From Thermoleophilaceae bacterium (GTDB lineage Bacteria; Actinomycetota; Thermoleophilia; Solirubrobacterales; Thermoleophilaceae): DNA of 64,000 bases. The DNA is taken from contig DASUWY010000041.1 of the NCBI GenBank assembly GCA_036378175.1, forward strand, positions 24,027-88,026, in the 5' to 3' direction. The translations under genes and the position numbers were made by a program. The notes beneath the pieces were generated by a model. The model made no database searches. It saw only the letters and a program-made list of their open reading frames with translations, and was not told the origin of the DNA. Of the stretch, positions 1-8,440 are shown in pieces. How positions within the stretch are numbered: position 1 is the stretch's first letter; each line of letters opens with the position of its first letter.

Positions 1-2492
1 GGCGCATCGCCGGGCACCACGTCGCTCGCCTGTGACGAGAAGGCGACGTAGCGGCCGTCGGCGCTGATATCGCCCTGGCTGCTCGGTCCCGCGAGCGGCG
101 TGCCGTCGGGATGGGTTGACACCATGGTCGTCCCGCCGGTGCTGATGTTGCGGGCGAACACGTCAGCCGTGCCGTTCGTGTCGCCCAGGACCAGGTTCGA
201 CGCGTTCGACGTGAACACGGCCACGTTGCCGTCGGCCGAGATCGAGCCGGCGGTGGAGTCGCCGCTCGCGCCCGAGCCGTCCTTGCCCTGACTCACGAGC
301 GCGACGGCGCCCGTGACCATGTCCTTGCGGAACACGTCGATGGTGCGGCCGTCGAGGCCGCCGCCGAGGAGGTCGGTGGCGTCCGAGTCGAATACGACGT
401 AGCGGCCGTCCGCAGAGATCTTCGGGTTCATCCCGCTGCCGTCGGAGCTCAGCGCGCCGGGCGGCACGTCCACGAGCCTCGTCTCGCCGGTCACCATGTC
501 GCGCCAGTAAACGCCCGCCCGAGTGCCGTCCCCCGGCACGAGACCCCCCGCATCGCTCGTGAACGCGATGTAGCGCCCATCGGCCGAGATCGATGGCTCG
601 GCGGAGCTGCCCACCGTGTTCACGGTGTCCGCGATGGGCATGGACACACGCGCCACGTTGCCGGTGAGCATGTCGCACTCGTACACGTCCGGCTGGAGGT
701 CGTTGTCGCCGCCGGCGAGGTCTGTGGCGCGAGAGCTGTACGCGACGAAGCGGCCGTCGGCGCTGATCACCGGATCGCCCGAGTCGGCATTGCCCGCCCG
801 GCAGGCGCGCACGTGCGTGCCCGTGAGCAGGTCCTCCCGGAAGATCGCGTACGCCGGCACGTGCCCATTGAGGTCCGACGTATTGCTGGCGAACACGAGG
901 AACCGGCCGTCGGCGCTGAGCCCGCCCCCCGGCCCGTTCCGCAGCCGCCCGCCGCGCGCAGCCGGGCGGCCCGACCGCAGCCCATCGCCGGCACGCGTGG
1001 TACCGGCGACCAGATCCCGGACGAACGGATCCGTACGAGCGCCATTGGCATCGCCCCGGATCAGATTCGAAGCATCCGAGGAAAAAGCGACCTTCGAGCC
1101 ATCAGCAGAGATGGAGGGCGCAGTAGATCCACCATCAGCAGCAGCAGGCGACAGAACAACAGCCCTGCGACCTGCCGCTTGCGACCTGCGACCCGTACGC
1201 GCAGCCAGCACCGCTGCAGGCAACGAGGCCGTGACACCCGGAGGCCAGATCTCGGACGAAGGCCGGAAGAAGTGCCCGAAGTCCGCCTGGTGGAACTGGC
1301 TCGTGAACGCCTCGCAGCCGCGATACACCGCCCGCCGCGCCGGGTTGATCGCCACCACGTCGAAGCCGCGGCCGCAGTCTACGTACGCGCGGCCGTTCGG
1401 ATCGCTCGTGTCCCCGCCGAGCAGGTTGATGATGTCGTTGCCCGCTCCGGCGCGGATGGTGTCGCCGTCATAGGCGCCCTCGATCAGGTCGTCGCCCGGG
1501 CCACCCACCATCAGGTCGCTGCCGGAGCCGCCCTGCAGCTCGTCGTTCCCCGGCGGACCCGCGTTCGGCGAGCGGGCGTCTCCGTAGAGGCGGTCGTCCC
1601 CAGAGCGGCCCGCGAGGCGGTCGCTGCCCGATCCACCCATCAGAAGGTCGTTGCCGGGCGTCGAGCCGTCGCCCTCGAGCTCGTCGTTTCCACCTCCGCC
1701 GAACAGCCGGTCGTCGCCGCCCTTGCCCTCCAGGAAGTCGTTCCCGCCGCCTCCCGCGAGCGTGTCGCCCGTCGAGTGACCGAGGATCTGGTGAAGGGGG
1801 AAGGCGGCCGTGGGATCGGTGTTGATGATGTGCTCGCAACCGGCGGACGGCGGGATGGACGCGTCGGCGCGGCCGGTGGAGAGGCGATCGGGGGAGGAGC
1901 GGCGGACGCGGTAGACGGTGTCGTTCCCGGGACCGCAGTCGAAGGTGTCGCGGTTCGGCCCGCCGTAGAGCACATCGTCGCCGGGGCCGGCGTAGAGGTG
2001 GTCGCTGCCGGAGCCGCCGATCAGCACGTCATTGCCCGTGCCGCCGAAGAGGTTGTCGCCGCCGCGGCCGCCCGCGACGATGTCGTTCCCCGGCCCGCCG
2101 TAGAGATGCTCCTTCACGCCGAAGCGCAGCTCGCGCAGCGTGTCGTCGCCGAGGCCGCCGTAGAGGGTGTCGGAGTCGTCCCCGCCGTCGAGGTAGTCGC
2201 CGCCGCGCTCACCCAGCAGCTCGTCGTTCCCGGGGCCGCCCGCGAGGGTGTCGCCGAACTCCGAGCCGACCACGGTGTCGTGACCGTTCTCGCCGAAGAA
2301 GCTGATGGGTCCGGGACTGCCGGAGAAGACCGCGTCGTCGCCCTCGTCGGTGCCGCAGGTCGGGCCGCCGGGCGTGCTCGGCACGTCGCTCGAGAGCTCG
2401 ATTCCGCAGGCCGAGTGGTAGCCGCCGGCCGCGCTCGCCGTGGCGGGCGCGATTGCCGCCGCGAGCAGCGAAATCAGCACTAGGTGGCGCAC
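1..2492 (-). CDS. Secreted RTX-repeat / PD40 beta-propeller protein, C-terminus cut off by window edge
   Basis: Reading leftward from GTG at 2492, the frame stays open to the window edge (about 830 codons seen). It begins with a short hydrophobic signal peptide ([20 protein letters not shown]). About residues 60-330 carry repeated glycine/aspartate nonapeptides of the calcium-binding RTX type, for example [20 protein letters not shown] and [20 protein letters not shown]. From about residue 400 to the edge come at least six repeats of the PD40/TolB propeller type, recognisable as [11 protein letters not shown] or [11 protein letters not shown] followed by D.....GD and a VFV/VYxRD strand. RTX repeats normally fold around calcium outside the cell; PD40 blades usually form an interaction platform. 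An in-frame GTG at 2498 is an alternative start. Function is unknown. It is divergent from yebC with only 55 bases between starts. High confidence that it is coding, low for its role. Confidence 0.85.
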   Translation of the reverse strand, partial: MRHLVLISLLAAAIAPATASAAGGYHSACGIELSSDVPSTPGGPTCGTDEGDDAVFSGSPGPISFFGENGHDTVVGSEFGDTLAGGPGNDELLGERGGDYLDGGDDSDTLYGGLGDDTLRELRFGVKEHLYGGPGNDIVAGGRGGDNLFGGTGNDVLIGGSGSDHLYAGPGDDVLYGGPNRDTFDCGPGNDTVYRVRRSSPDRLSTGRADASIPPSAGCEHIINTDPTAAFPLHQILGHSTGDTLAGGGGNDFLEGKGGDDRLFGGGGNDELEGDGSTPGNDLLMGGSGSDRLAGRSGDDRLYGDARSPNAGPPGNDELQGGSGSDLMVGGPGDDLIEGAYDGDTIRAGAGNDIINLLGGDTSDPNGRAYVDCGRGFDVVAINPARRAVYRGCEAFTSQFHQADFGHFFRPSSEIWPPGVTASLPAAVLAARTGRRSQAAGRRAVVLSPAAADGGSTAPSISADGSKVAFSSDASNLIRGDANGARTDPFVRDLVAGTTRAGDGLRSGRPAARGGRLRNGPGGGLSADGRFLVFASNTSDLNGHVPAYAIFREDLLTGTHVRACRAGNADSGDPVISADGRFVAYSSRATDLAGGDNDLQPDVYECDMLTGNVARVSMPIADTVNTVGSSAEPSISADGRYIAFTSDAGGLVPGDGTRAGVYWRDMVTGETRLVDVPPGALSSDGSGMNPKISADGRYVVFDSDATDLLGGGLDGRTIDVFRKDMVTGAVALVSQGKDGSGASGDSTAGSISADGNVAVFTSNASNLVLGDTNGTADVFARNISTGGTTMVSTHPDGTPLAGPSSQGDISADGRYVAFSSQASDVVPGDA

Positions 2493-2534
2493 CTGCACTC
2501 GAACCCACCACGGCCCGCCGAGGATCGGTCCTCC

Positions 2535-2540
2535 TAAACT
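2535..2540 (+). promoter_or_regulatory. Probable -10 element of yebC, leaderless spacing
   Basis: TAAACT lies exactly 7 bases before the GTG start of yebC, so transcription would begin at or next to the start codon. No Shine-Dalgarno sequence is present in the short gap. The -35 region is not obvious. Confidence 0.5.
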
Positions 2541-2547
2541 CCTGTTC

Positions 2548-3297
2548 GTGGCAGGACATTCGAAATGGGCGCAGATCAAGCGCAAGAAGGGCGCAACCGA
2601 CGCCAAGCGCGGAAACCTCTTCACCAAGCTCGCGCGGGCGATCCAGGTGGCCGCGCGCGAGGGCGGCGGCGATCCCGCGGGCAATGCGGCGCTGGCCAAT
2701 GCGATTCAGAAGGCGAAGGACGCGCGCATGCCAAAGGACAACATCGAGCGCGCGATCGCGAAGGGCACGGGCGCGGACGGAGGCGGCGAAGCCATCGAGG
2801 AGGTTCTCTACGAGGGCTACGGCCCGGGCGGCGTGGCGATCCTGGTGGAGGCCCTCACGGACAACCGCAACCGTACGGGCTCCGAGGTGCGCCACGCCTT
2901 CTCCAAGCACGGCGGCTCGCTCGGCGAGCCCGGATCGGTGGCGTGGAACTTCGAGAAGAAGGGCGTCGCGGTGGTGGACGCGGACCGCTATGGCGAGGAC
3001 GACCTCATGCCCGCGATCGACGCCGGCGCCGAAGACGTGGCGATCGACGAGAACGTGTACGAGGTGATCGCCGAGCCCACCGACTTCACCGCCGTCCGCG
3101 AGGCGCTCGAGCAGGCGGGCGTGGAGATCCAGAGCGCGGACCTGACCATGCGCGCCACCAACCGCGTGCCGGTGGAGGAGGAGCAGGTGGGCACGCTGAT
3201 GCGCCTGATCGAGGCGCTCGAGGACCACGACGACGTGAACGCCGTCCACGCGAACTTCGACGTGGACGCCGCGGTGCTGGAGCGGGTGCTGGCCTAG
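2548..3297 (+). CDS. yebC: YebC/PmpR family protein (TACO1-like)
   Basis: A 249-residue member of the YebC family, normal length. The hallmark N-terminus [18 protein letters not shown] begins at the GTG at 2548, which fixes the start, and the family block [13 protein letters not shown] follows near residue 70. YebC-type proteins are known either as DNA-binding regulators (PmpR, and YebC of E. coli) or as ribosome-associated factors that help translate proline-rich stretches; sequence alone does not separate these roles. In many bacteria yebC sits directly before ruvC; here five genes intervene before ruvC at 5596, although the order is kept. The PilZ gene follows after only 6 bases, so the two are probably co-transcribed. 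Confidence 0.95.
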   Translation: MAGHSKWAQIKRKKGATDAKRGNLFTKLARAIQVAAREGGGDPAGNAALANAIQKAKDARMPKDNIERAIAKGTGADGGGEAIEEVLYEGYGPGGVAILVEALTDNRNRTGSEVRHAFSKHGGSLGEPGSVAWNFEKKGVAVVDADRYGEDDLMPAIDAGAEDVAIDENVYEVIAEPTDFTAVREALEQAGVEIQSADLTMRATNRVPVEEEQVGTLMRLIEALEDHDDVNAVHANFDVDAAVLERVLA

Positions 3298-3303
3298 CGC
3301 CCG

Positions 3304-3951
3304 ATGATCGGACGACTTTTCGGGCGCGGCGGAGCTGAGCCACCCGCTCCCGCGGCGGGCGGGGGGCAGGAGGTGACCGTCTGGATCCGCGGCCTCGGCC
3401 GCACCGGCGGCGAGGTGGTGGTGATTTCCGGCCGCAGCGCCGAGATAGCGCTCGCGGTGGACCCGCGCTTCGGGGACGACACGATCGATACCGCGGACGC
3501 GGTGGTGGAGCACACCGCGCCGCGCGGCCTATACCGGCAGACGGGCAGCGTCTGGTTCGGCGCGCGCAACCACGTGAGCTTCACGCCGTCGCAGGAGGCC
3601 TCGCTCGTGCAGCGCCGCGACTACGTGCGCCTGCCGCTCCACCTCACGGTTGGCGCGACATTGCAGGGCGCGGCGGCGGAGCGCGAGCTCGTGGCCATCG
3701 ACGTGAGCGCGAGCGGCCTGTTGCTCGGACGCACGGCCGACGCACCGCTCGAGGAGGGCAACACCGTCTGGCTCTCGATCCAGCTAGACGACGGCATGCC
3801 GCCGATCGCTCCCCGCGGAACAGTGGTGCGCGGCGCGGAGGAGGGCACCCGCGGCGTGCGCTTCGACTACATCACCGACGATGACCAGGAACGCCTGGCC
3901 CGCTTCGTGTTGCGCGAGCAGCTGCGCTTGAGGCGGGAGGGGAAGCTGTGA
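3304..3951 (+). CDS. PilZ domain protein (YcgR-like)
   Basis: 215 residues. The N-terminal half (about 20-100) is a beta-rich YcgR-N-like region. The C-terminal half is a PilZ domain with both c-di-GMP-binding signatures: QRRDYVRLPL (RxxxR type) near residue 104 and DVSASGLLL (D/NxSxxG) near 139. PilZ domains bind cyclic di-GMP and convert its level into changes in motility, secretion or polysaccharide synthesis, which is notable given the large exopolysaccharide region downstream. The gene lies 6 bases after yebC and ends before a nested hairpin that probably terminates transcription. The domain call is solid; the downstream target is unknown. Confidence 0.85.
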   Translation: MIGRLFGRGGAEPPAPAAGGGQEVTVWIRGLGRTGGEVVVISGRSAEIALAVDPRFGDDTIDTADAVVEHTAPRGLYRQTGSVWFGARNHVSFTPSQEASLVQRRDYVRLPLHLTVGATLQGAAAERELVAIDVSASGLLLGRTADAPLEEGNTVWLSIQLDDGMPPIAPRGTVVRGAEEGTRGVRFDYITDDDQERLARFVLREQLRLRREGKL

Positions 3952-3976
3952 TGAGGTCGCCGGCCAGACGGCACTC

Positions 3977-4023
3977 ACGTGGTCGATCTACACGCTGATA
4001 GTCAGCGCTTCGATCGACCACGT
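3977..4023. terminator. Nested perfect hairpin between convergent genes (probable bidirectional terminator)
   Basis: The outer arms ACGTGGTCGATC (3977-3988) and GATCGACCACGT (4012-4023) are perfect 12-base complements. Inside them a second perfect stem, CGCTGA (3993-3998) and TCAGCG (4002-4007), closes on a 3-base loop, with 4 unpaired bases on each side of the junction. It lies between the PilZ gene (plus) and the cupin gene (minus), which converge. There is no T-run, as is common for actinobacterial terminators. Confidence 0.6.
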
Positions 4024-4054
4024 CCCTTTCGACCCTCAGCCCGCGTCCGGGCCG

Positions 4055-4525
4055 CTACGCGCGACTCGTGCTCAGTGTGGAGAGCTGCTCCGTGTCGTAG
4101 CGCTTGCGCAGCGCGGCGATCGCCTCGCCATCGGGCGGCCCGTCCGCCGCGAGGATGTCGGCGAGCTCGTCGAAGTAGCGGTCGTGCGTGGGCGGCGAGG
4201 TGATCAGCAGGAACTTCGCCGGGGCCTCGCTGCGGTTGGCGAACGCGTGCGGCACACCCGGTGGCACGAACACAGTGGCGCCGGGGCCCGCTGTGAGGGT
4301 CTCGTCACCGGCGCGGAACTCGAGCTCGCCATCGAGGACGTACCACGACTCCTCGAGCCGCTCGTGCACATGGAGCCCCGTGTCGAACCCGGGCGCCGCA
4401 ACCCACTCCTGAAAGCTCGCGCCAGCAGCCTGTGAGCTCTCGACCTTGAACCCGACGGTGGTGCCGCGCAGTGACACCGACCGACCCTCATTCGCCTGCA
4501 GGAAAAGGGCTGCCTGCTCGCTCAT
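4055..4525 (-). CDS. Single-domain cupin protein
   Basis: 156 residues with a cupin_2 barrel at about 40-115. The first motif is visible as GLHVHERLEESWYVLDGELE (two histidines and a glutamate for the metal) and the second as PPGVPHAFANRS (third histidine). The C-terminal tail (about 120-156) is helical and charged. Cupins of this kind bind a divalent metal and act as small dioxygenases, isomerases or sensors; the substrate cannot be read from sequence. The ATG at 4525 has a good GGAGG ribosome site 5 bases upstream. It is divergent from the CGNR regulator across only 42 bases holding an inverted repeat, so it is a likely target of that regulator. Confidence 0.85.
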   Translation of the reverse strand: MSEQAALFLQANEGRSVSLRGTTVGFKVESSQAAGASFQEWVAAPGFDTGLHVHERLEESWYVLDGELEFRAGDETLTAGPGATVFVPPGVPHAFANRSEAPAKFLLITSPPTHDRYFDELADILAADGPPDGEAIAALRKRYDTEQLSTLSTSRA

Positions 4526-4546
4526 CCAAACCTCCGGGTCGCGTTA

Positions 4547-4566
4547 CCGGTTGGTACAGTAACCGG
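4547..4566. promoter_or_regulatory. Inverted-repeat operator in the cupin/CGNR divergent promoter
   Basis: CCGGTT (4547-4552), 8 spacer bases, AACCGG (4561-4566): a perfect dyad. It overlaps a plus-strand -10 candidate TACAGT (4555-4560) and a minus-strand -10 candidate TACTGT (4561-4556), so a bound protein would shut both genes. The likely ligand is the CGNR protein (autoregulation) or an unlinked repressor; this is inferred. Confidence 0.55.
4555..4560 (+). promoter_or_regulatory. Probable -10 element of the CGNR gene, leaderless spacing
   Basis: TACAGT lies 7 bases before the GTG start at 4568, inside the dyad operator. No Shine-Dalgarno sequence precedes the start. Confidence 0.5.
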
Positions 4567-4567
4567 C

Positions 4568-5176
4568 GTGGAGAACGCGGTCAACGTCAATGCGGAGACG
4601 AACGAGCAGCGGGCGTTCATCGCGATCTCAGGTCACCGTGCGCTCGACCTGCTCGCGACCCTGCGCGACCGTCACCGAGATCCGATCGAGTGCCTGCGTG
4701 ATCCGGCCGACCTCGACCGCTGGCTAAAGGCGGTGGGGCTGCCGCTGGGGGCAAGTGCCCGCGCGTCGGACGTGCAGGATGCGCGGCGGCTCCGGGAGGC
4801 GATCAACGATCTCACCCGTGCTGTGCTTGCCCAGCGCTCGCCGCCGGCAGGCGCCGTTCGCGAGCTGAACGAGTGGGCGCGGCGGTCCGCGCTCGCTCCC
4901 CAAACCGACTCTGCGCTCACGCTCGAGTGGGCGGCGGATGAGCCCGTGCACGGGGCGCTGGCGCTGGTCGCGCGTGAGGCGGTGGAGCTTCTCACCGGCC
5001 CCGAGCGCGCGCTGATCCGCGAATGTGCCGCCGCGCCGGAGTGCTCGCGCGTGTACCTCGACCGTTCGCGCTCCGGCCGGCGGCGCTGGTGTCACATGGA
5101 CTGGTGCGGCAGCCGCGCGAAGATGGCGAGCTATCGGCAGCGGCAGCGGCAGCGCGAGGCCCAGCCGGCGACCTAG
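4568..5176 (+). CDS. ABATE/CGNR zinc-finger transcriptional regulator
   Basis: 202 residues. The N-terminal 130 residues form the helical ABATE-type stress-sensing domain (LDLLATLRDRH, then a DLDRWL block). The C-terminal 45 residues are the CGNR zinc finger: paired cysteines in CAAAPECSRVYLD and WCHMDWCG, followed by a basic helix ending RQRQRQR. The signature that names the family reads CGSR here instead of CGNR, a conservative change in the DNA-contacting turn. Such proteins are putative DNA-binding regulators, usually next to the enzyme they control. The GTG start is set by the lack of earlier starts and by the leaderless promoter. Its last 4 bases overlap the convergent PRC-barrel gene. 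Confidence 0.85.
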   Translation: MENAVNVNAETNEQRAFIAISGHRALDLLATLRDRHRDPIECLRDPADLDRWLKAVGLPLGASARASDVQDARRLREAINDLTRAVLAQRSPPAGAVRELNEWARRSALAPQTDSALTLEWAADEPVHGALALVAREAVELLTGPERALIRECAAAPECSRVYLDRSRSGRRRWCHMDWCGSRAKMASYRQRQRQREAQPAT

Positions 5177-5523
5177 CGGTTCCCCCAGCGCCGCTTCCAG
5201 TCGCGCCCGGCCCGCTTCGTGCGGCGCACGATCGTGGCCTGGTCCCAGCGCTGCTTCAGCACCGACTGCGGGGCAGACAGCGCCACAGCCTCCTCGGCGG
5301 TGATCGTGAGCGTCACCGCACGCTCGGCAATCCGAGCGACCTCCGGCGCGTCCACGAAGCGCAGCCCCGCCTTCGTCTCCACCACGATCCCGTCGAAGAT
5401 GTTCTCGCGCGCGTTGTCGAGCACCCGCCGCACCTTCCCGACCTCCGCGCCGTCCGACCCACGCACCAGGGTGCCGCGCGGGAGCGCCTTGTACGAGATC
5501 GCGTGGCCATCGTCAAAGTCCAC
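5173..5523 (-). CDS. PRC-barrel domain protein
   Basis: 116 residues. Residues 15-80 match the PRC-barrel pattern: a strand with GTLVRGSDGAEVGKVRRVL, then IFDGIVVETKAGLRFVDAPEV. PRC barrels occur in the photosynthetic H subunit and in RNA maturation proteins such as RimM; stand-alone copies are common in actinobacteria and of unknown function. The C-terminal 30 residues are strongly basic (RRTKRAGRDWKRRWGNR), suggesting nucleic-acid or membrane-surface contact. GTG start, preceded by TAATTT 6 bases upstream. Convergent with and overlapping the CGNR gene by 4 bases. Confidence 0.75.
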   Translation of the reverse strand: MDFDDGHAISYKALPRGTLVRGSDGAEVGKVRRVLDNARENIFDGIVVETKAGLRFVDAPEVARIAERAVTLTITAEEAVALSAPQSVLKQRWDQATIVRRTKRAGRDWKRRWGNR

Positions 5524-5529
5524 GGAGCG

Positions 5530-5535
5530 AAATTA
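5530..5535 (-). promoter_or_regulatory. Probable -10 element of the PRC-barrel gene
   Basis: Read on the minus strand, TAATTT lies 6 bases before the GTG start at 5523, again with no ribosome site between. Confidence 0.45.
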
Positions 5536-5595
5536 GCCGACAAAGCCGCCGCCGGGGCGAAGGCGTCCGCTCCCGAACGCAGAATCACCCCAGTG

Positions 5596-6084
5596 GTGAT
5601 CGTCCTTGGCATCGACCCCGGCACCGCCCACACCGGCTACGGCGTGGTGCTCGCCCGCGGCGGCACGCTCGCGGCGCTCGACGGCGGAGTGCTGCGCACC
5701 GCGCCAACCAGCTCGCTCGAGCAGCGCCTCGCGCATATCCACGAGCAGGTGTGCGGACTGATCGAGGAGCACCAGCCCGAGGCCATGGCGGTCGAGGATC
5801 TCTTCTTCGGCCAGAACGCCCGCAGCGCCTTTGCCGTGGGACAGGCGCGGGGCGTCACGCTTCTCGCGGCCGGCCAGGCGGGGGTCCCCTGCTTCTCCTA
5901 CACGCCTCAGGCGGTCAAGCAGGCCGTCTGTGGCAGCGGCCGCGCGGACAAGGGGCAGGTGCAGCGGATGGTGGGCGCGCTGCTCAAGCTGCCCGCTCCT
6001 CCCGAGCCGGACCACGCGGCGGACGCGCTGGCGGTCGCGATCTGCCACGCCAACGGCGCGCGCATGAAGGCGGCGATCGCGTGA
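5596..6084 (+). CDS. ruvC: Holliday junction resolvase RuvC
   Basis: 162 residues, near the usual 160-175. RuvC cuts four-way junctions symmetrically as a dimer, working with RuvAB. The RNase-H-like fold is evident: first catalytic Asp in VLGIDPGTAHTGYGVV (about residue 6), the glutamate in MAVEDLFFGQNARSAFAVGQ (about 66), and the C-terminal acidic pair in PDHAADALAVAICHAN (about 140). An adjacent in-frame GTG at 5593 is an equally possible start. The stop overlaps the ruvA start in GTGA, so ruvC-ruvA-ruvB form one translationally coupled operon. Confidence 0.96.
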   Translation: MIVLGIDPGTAHTGYGVVLARGGTLAALDGGVLRTAPTSSLEQRLAHIHEQVCGLIEEHQPEAMAVEDLFFGQNARSAFAVGQARGVTLLAAGQAGVPCFSYTPQAVKQAVCGSGRADKGQVQRMVGALLKLPAPPEPDHAADALAVAICHANGARMKAAIA

Positions 6085-6659
6085 TCGCGTCGGTGCGAGG
6101 CACGGTCACCGTCCGGCGCCCGGATCACGTGGTGATCGAATGCGGCGGCGTGGGCTACAGGCTCGCGGTGTCCGCCGAGACGCTCAAGGCGGTGCCTTCG
6201 ATCGGCAAGGAGGCGCTGCTTCAGTCCCACCTCGTGATGCGCGATGACGGCATCAACCTCTACGGCTTCGGCAGCGAGGAGGAGCGCGAGCTGTTCCTGC
6301 TGCTGATCGGCGTTCAGGGAGTGGGGCCGAAGGTCGCGCTCGCGGTCCTGTCCGGCGGCACCACCCGGGAGCTGCTCCGCGCGATCGGCGCGGGGGACAG
6401 CGCTCGCTTCCAGGCGGTGCCCGGGATCGGCAAGCGCACGGCGGACCGGATCATCGTCGAGCTGCGCGAGAAGGTGGCGGGCGAGGCCGGCGCGGTCGAC
6501 GAGATCGTGATCACGAAGACCGACGATCCGCGAACCCTCGCACGGCAGGGGCTCGTGGGACTCGGGTTCAGCGCCCAGGAGGCCGACGAGCTGCTCGCCG
6601 AGGCGGCGGGCGACACGCCCGAGGAACTGATCGGCGAGGCGCTGAGGGCGTCGCGATGA
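6081..6659 (+). CDS. ruvA: Holliday junction DNA helicase subunit RuvA
   Basis: 192 residues, typical. RuvA binds the open four-way junction as a tetramer and loads the RuvB motor. Domain I (OB fold) opens with [20 protein letters not shown]; domain II has the two helix-hairpin-helix motifs, [16 protein letters not shown] (about 75-90) and [16 protein letters not shown] (about 113-130); domain III (about 150-192) is the small helical RuvB-contacting domain, ending [15 protein letters not shown] start overlaps the ruvC stop and the stop overlaps the ruvB start in ATGA. Confidence 0.97.
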   Translation: MIASVRGTVTVRRPDHVVIECGGVGYRLAVSAETLKAVPSIGKEALLQSHLVMRDDGINLYGFGSEEERELFLLLIGVQGVGPKVALAVLSGGTTRELLRAIGAGDSARFQAVPGIGKRTADRIIVELREKVAGEAGAVDEIVITKTDDPRTLARQGLVGLGFSAQEADELLAEAAGDTPEELIGEALRASR

Positions 6660-7708
6660 GCCCCGAGCAAGGCGGCATCCGCACACCGGGCGTGGAGCGC
6701 ATCCAGGCGGCGCCAGCGTTCGGCGCGGACGAGGAGCTCGACCGGTCGCTGCGGCCACGCAGGCTCGCGGACTTCGTCGGCCAGCAGGCGGTGAAGGACC
6801 AGCTCAGCGTGTTCATCGAGGCGGCCAAGCAGCGAGGCGAGGCGCTCGACCACGTACTGCTCGCCGGGCCGCCAGGGCTCGGCAAGACGTCGCTCGCGCA
6901 GATCGTGGCCGCGGAGCTGGACGTGCCGTTCGTGCAGACCGCCGGGCCGGCTCTCGAGCGGAAGGGCGACGTCGCCGCCTTCCTCACCGCGCTCGAGCCA
7001 GGCTCCGTGTTCTTCGTGGATGAGATCCATCGCCTGCCGCGGGCGCTCGAGGAGACCTTCTATCCCGCGATGGAGGACCGCCGCCTGCCGATCACCGTGG
7101 GCCAGGGCGCGGGGGCGCGGGTGGTCACGCTCGACCTGCCGCCGTTCACCCTCATCGGGGCCACCACGCGCGCGGGATTGCTCACCACGCCGTTGCGCGA
7201 TCGCTTCGGCGTCACCCACCGGCTCGACCTGTATGAGCCGGGGGACCTCGCGAGGATCGTCCGTCGCTCCGCCGGGATCCTCGACGTGGACATCGACGAC
7301 GCGGGCGCGGTGGTGATCGCCTCGCGCTCGCGCGGCACGCCGCGCGTGGCCAACAGGCTCCTCAAGCGCGTGCGCGACTACGCGGAGGTGCGCGGCGCCG
7401 GCCATATCGACGGGGAGATCGCGGAGGAGGCGCTCGACCTGCTCGAGGTGGATCACGCGGGGCTCGACCGGCTCGACCGCGACATCCTGCGGACCATCGT
7501 CGAGAAGTTCGAGGGTGGCCCGGTCGGCCTCTCCACGCTGGCGGTGGCGGTGGGGGAGGAGGCGGACACGATCGAGGACGTCTACGAGCCCTACCTGCTG
7601 CAGCAGGGCTTCATCAAGCGCACCCCGCGCGGGCGGGTGGCCACGGCGGCTGCGTTCGAGCACCTCGGCGTCAAGCGCCCCGAGCACCACGCGGCCAGCC
7701 TGTTCTAG
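6656..7708 (+). CDS. ruvB: Holliday junction branch-migration ATPase RuvB
   Basis: 350 residues, full length. Hexameric AAA+ motor that pulls DNA through the RuvA-bound junction. Walker A is GPPGLGKTS (about 66-74), Walker [12 protein letters not shown] (about 117-127), sensor 1 LIGATTRAG, and the arginine finger region TTPLRDRFG. The small AAA lid (about 190-260) is followed by the winged-helix domain with the family ending [13 protein letters not shown]. Its TAG stop supplies the first bases of a TAGGCT hexamer that may be the promoter of the next gene. Confidence 0.97.
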   Translation: MSPEQGGIRTPGVERIQAAPAFGADEELDRSLRPRRLADFVGQQAVKDQLSVFIEAAKQRGEALDHVLLAGPPGLGKTSLAQIVAAELDVPFVQTAGPALERKGDVAAFLTALEPGSVFFVDEIHRLPRALEETFYPAMEDRRLPITVGQGAGARVVTLDLPPFTLIGATTRAGLLTTPLRDRFGVTHRLDLYEPGDLARIVRRSAGILDVDIDDAGAVVIASRSRGTPRVANRLLKRVRDYAEVRGAGHIDGEIAEEALDLLEVDHAGLDRLDRDILRTIVEKFEGGPVGLSTLAVAVGEEADTIEDVYEPYLLQQGFIKRTPRGRVATAAAFEHLGVKRPEHHAASLF

Positions 7709-7711
7709 GCT
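7706..7711 (+). promoter_or_regulatory. Probable -10 element embedded in the ruvB stop codon
   Basis: TAGGCT starts on the ruvB TAG stop and ends 7 bases before the ATG at 7719, matching the leaderless spacing seen elsewhere in the window. Confidence 0.4.
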
Positions 7712-7718
7712 TGACTCG

Positions 7719-8372
7719 ATGGCCGAGGACTGGCGCGTAAAGGTCGAATTCCCGCACGAGGAGCACGGGCACCGGCTCTCGGGCTTCCTGCGCGATCACC
7801 ACGAGGTCGAGGAGGACCTCGCCGAGCGGCTGCGCGGCCGCGTGGTGGTGAGCCAGGACGGCCCAGTGCTGTTCCTCTACGCCGAGACTCGCGACCAGGC
7901 CGAGGCCGCGATCGAGGTGGTGCGCTCCTTCCTCAAGGAGTACGACCAGCAGGCCACGGTCGAGCTCGCGCGCTGGCACGACGTCGAGGAGCGCTGGGAG
8001 GACCCCTCGGTGCCGCTCCCGGATACACCGGGCGAGGTACGCCAGGAGCGGGAGAAGCTCACGGAGGCCGAGCGTGAGGAGTCCAAGGAGGACCGCATGG
8101 ACGAGTGGGAGGTGCAGATCGTGCTGCCCGACCACCGCTCCACGAAGAAGCTCGCCGACAAGCTCGAGGCGGAGGGCATGAATCCGCTGAGGCGCTGGCG
8201 CTTCCTGGTGATCCCGGTGCCGAGCGAGGACGACGGGAACACGCTGGCGGATCGGCTCCGTCAGGAGGCGCCCGCGGACGCGAAGATCGCCGTGGAGGCC
8301 TCCTATGGCCAGGTGGTGGCCGACAATCCGAGGCTCAGCGCATTTTCGATCTTCGGCGGACTCGGCGGCTAA
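7719..8372 (+). CDS. Conserved hypothetical protein with internal duplication
   Basis: 217 residues, cytoplasmic, very acidic in the middle. I do not recognise a named family. Two halves look homologous: residues about 4-90 (WRVKVEFPHEEHGHRLSGFL, then VLFLYAETRDQAEAAIEVV) and about 126-195 (WEVQIVLPDHRSTKKLADKL, then FLVIPVPSEDDGNTLADRL). Each reads as a strand-helix-strand-helix unit of ferredoxin-like type, joined by an acidic linker with EREKLTEAEREESKEDRMDE. The 10-base gap after ruvB means it may be read with the ruv operon or from the -10 hexamer over the ruvB stop. No catalytic motif is visible. Confidence 0.75.
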   Translation: MAEDWRVKVEFPHEEHGHRLSGFLRDHHEVEEDLAERLRGRVVVSQDGPVLFLYAETRDQAEAAIEVVRSFLKEYDQQATVELARWHDVEERWEDPSVPLPDTPGEVRQEREKLTEAEREESKEDRMDEWEVQIVLPDHRSTKKLADKLEAEGMNPLRRWRFLVIPVPSEDDGNTLADRLRQEAPADAKIAVEASYGQVVADNPRLSAFSIFGGLGG

Positions 8373-8440
8373 GGAACTGCTAAGGCTAAGCTGGGGAGTC
8401 CGTTCGGCGCAGGGGAGCGCCTACTCTTCGACAGGAACAC

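Noticed and set aside
616..2483. Long plus-strand open frames over the RTX gene
   Set aside because: They are opposite-strand reflections of repetitive high-GC codons; the minus frame has a signal peptide, RTX repeats and PD40 blades, while these read as low-complexity Ala/Arg/Val text.
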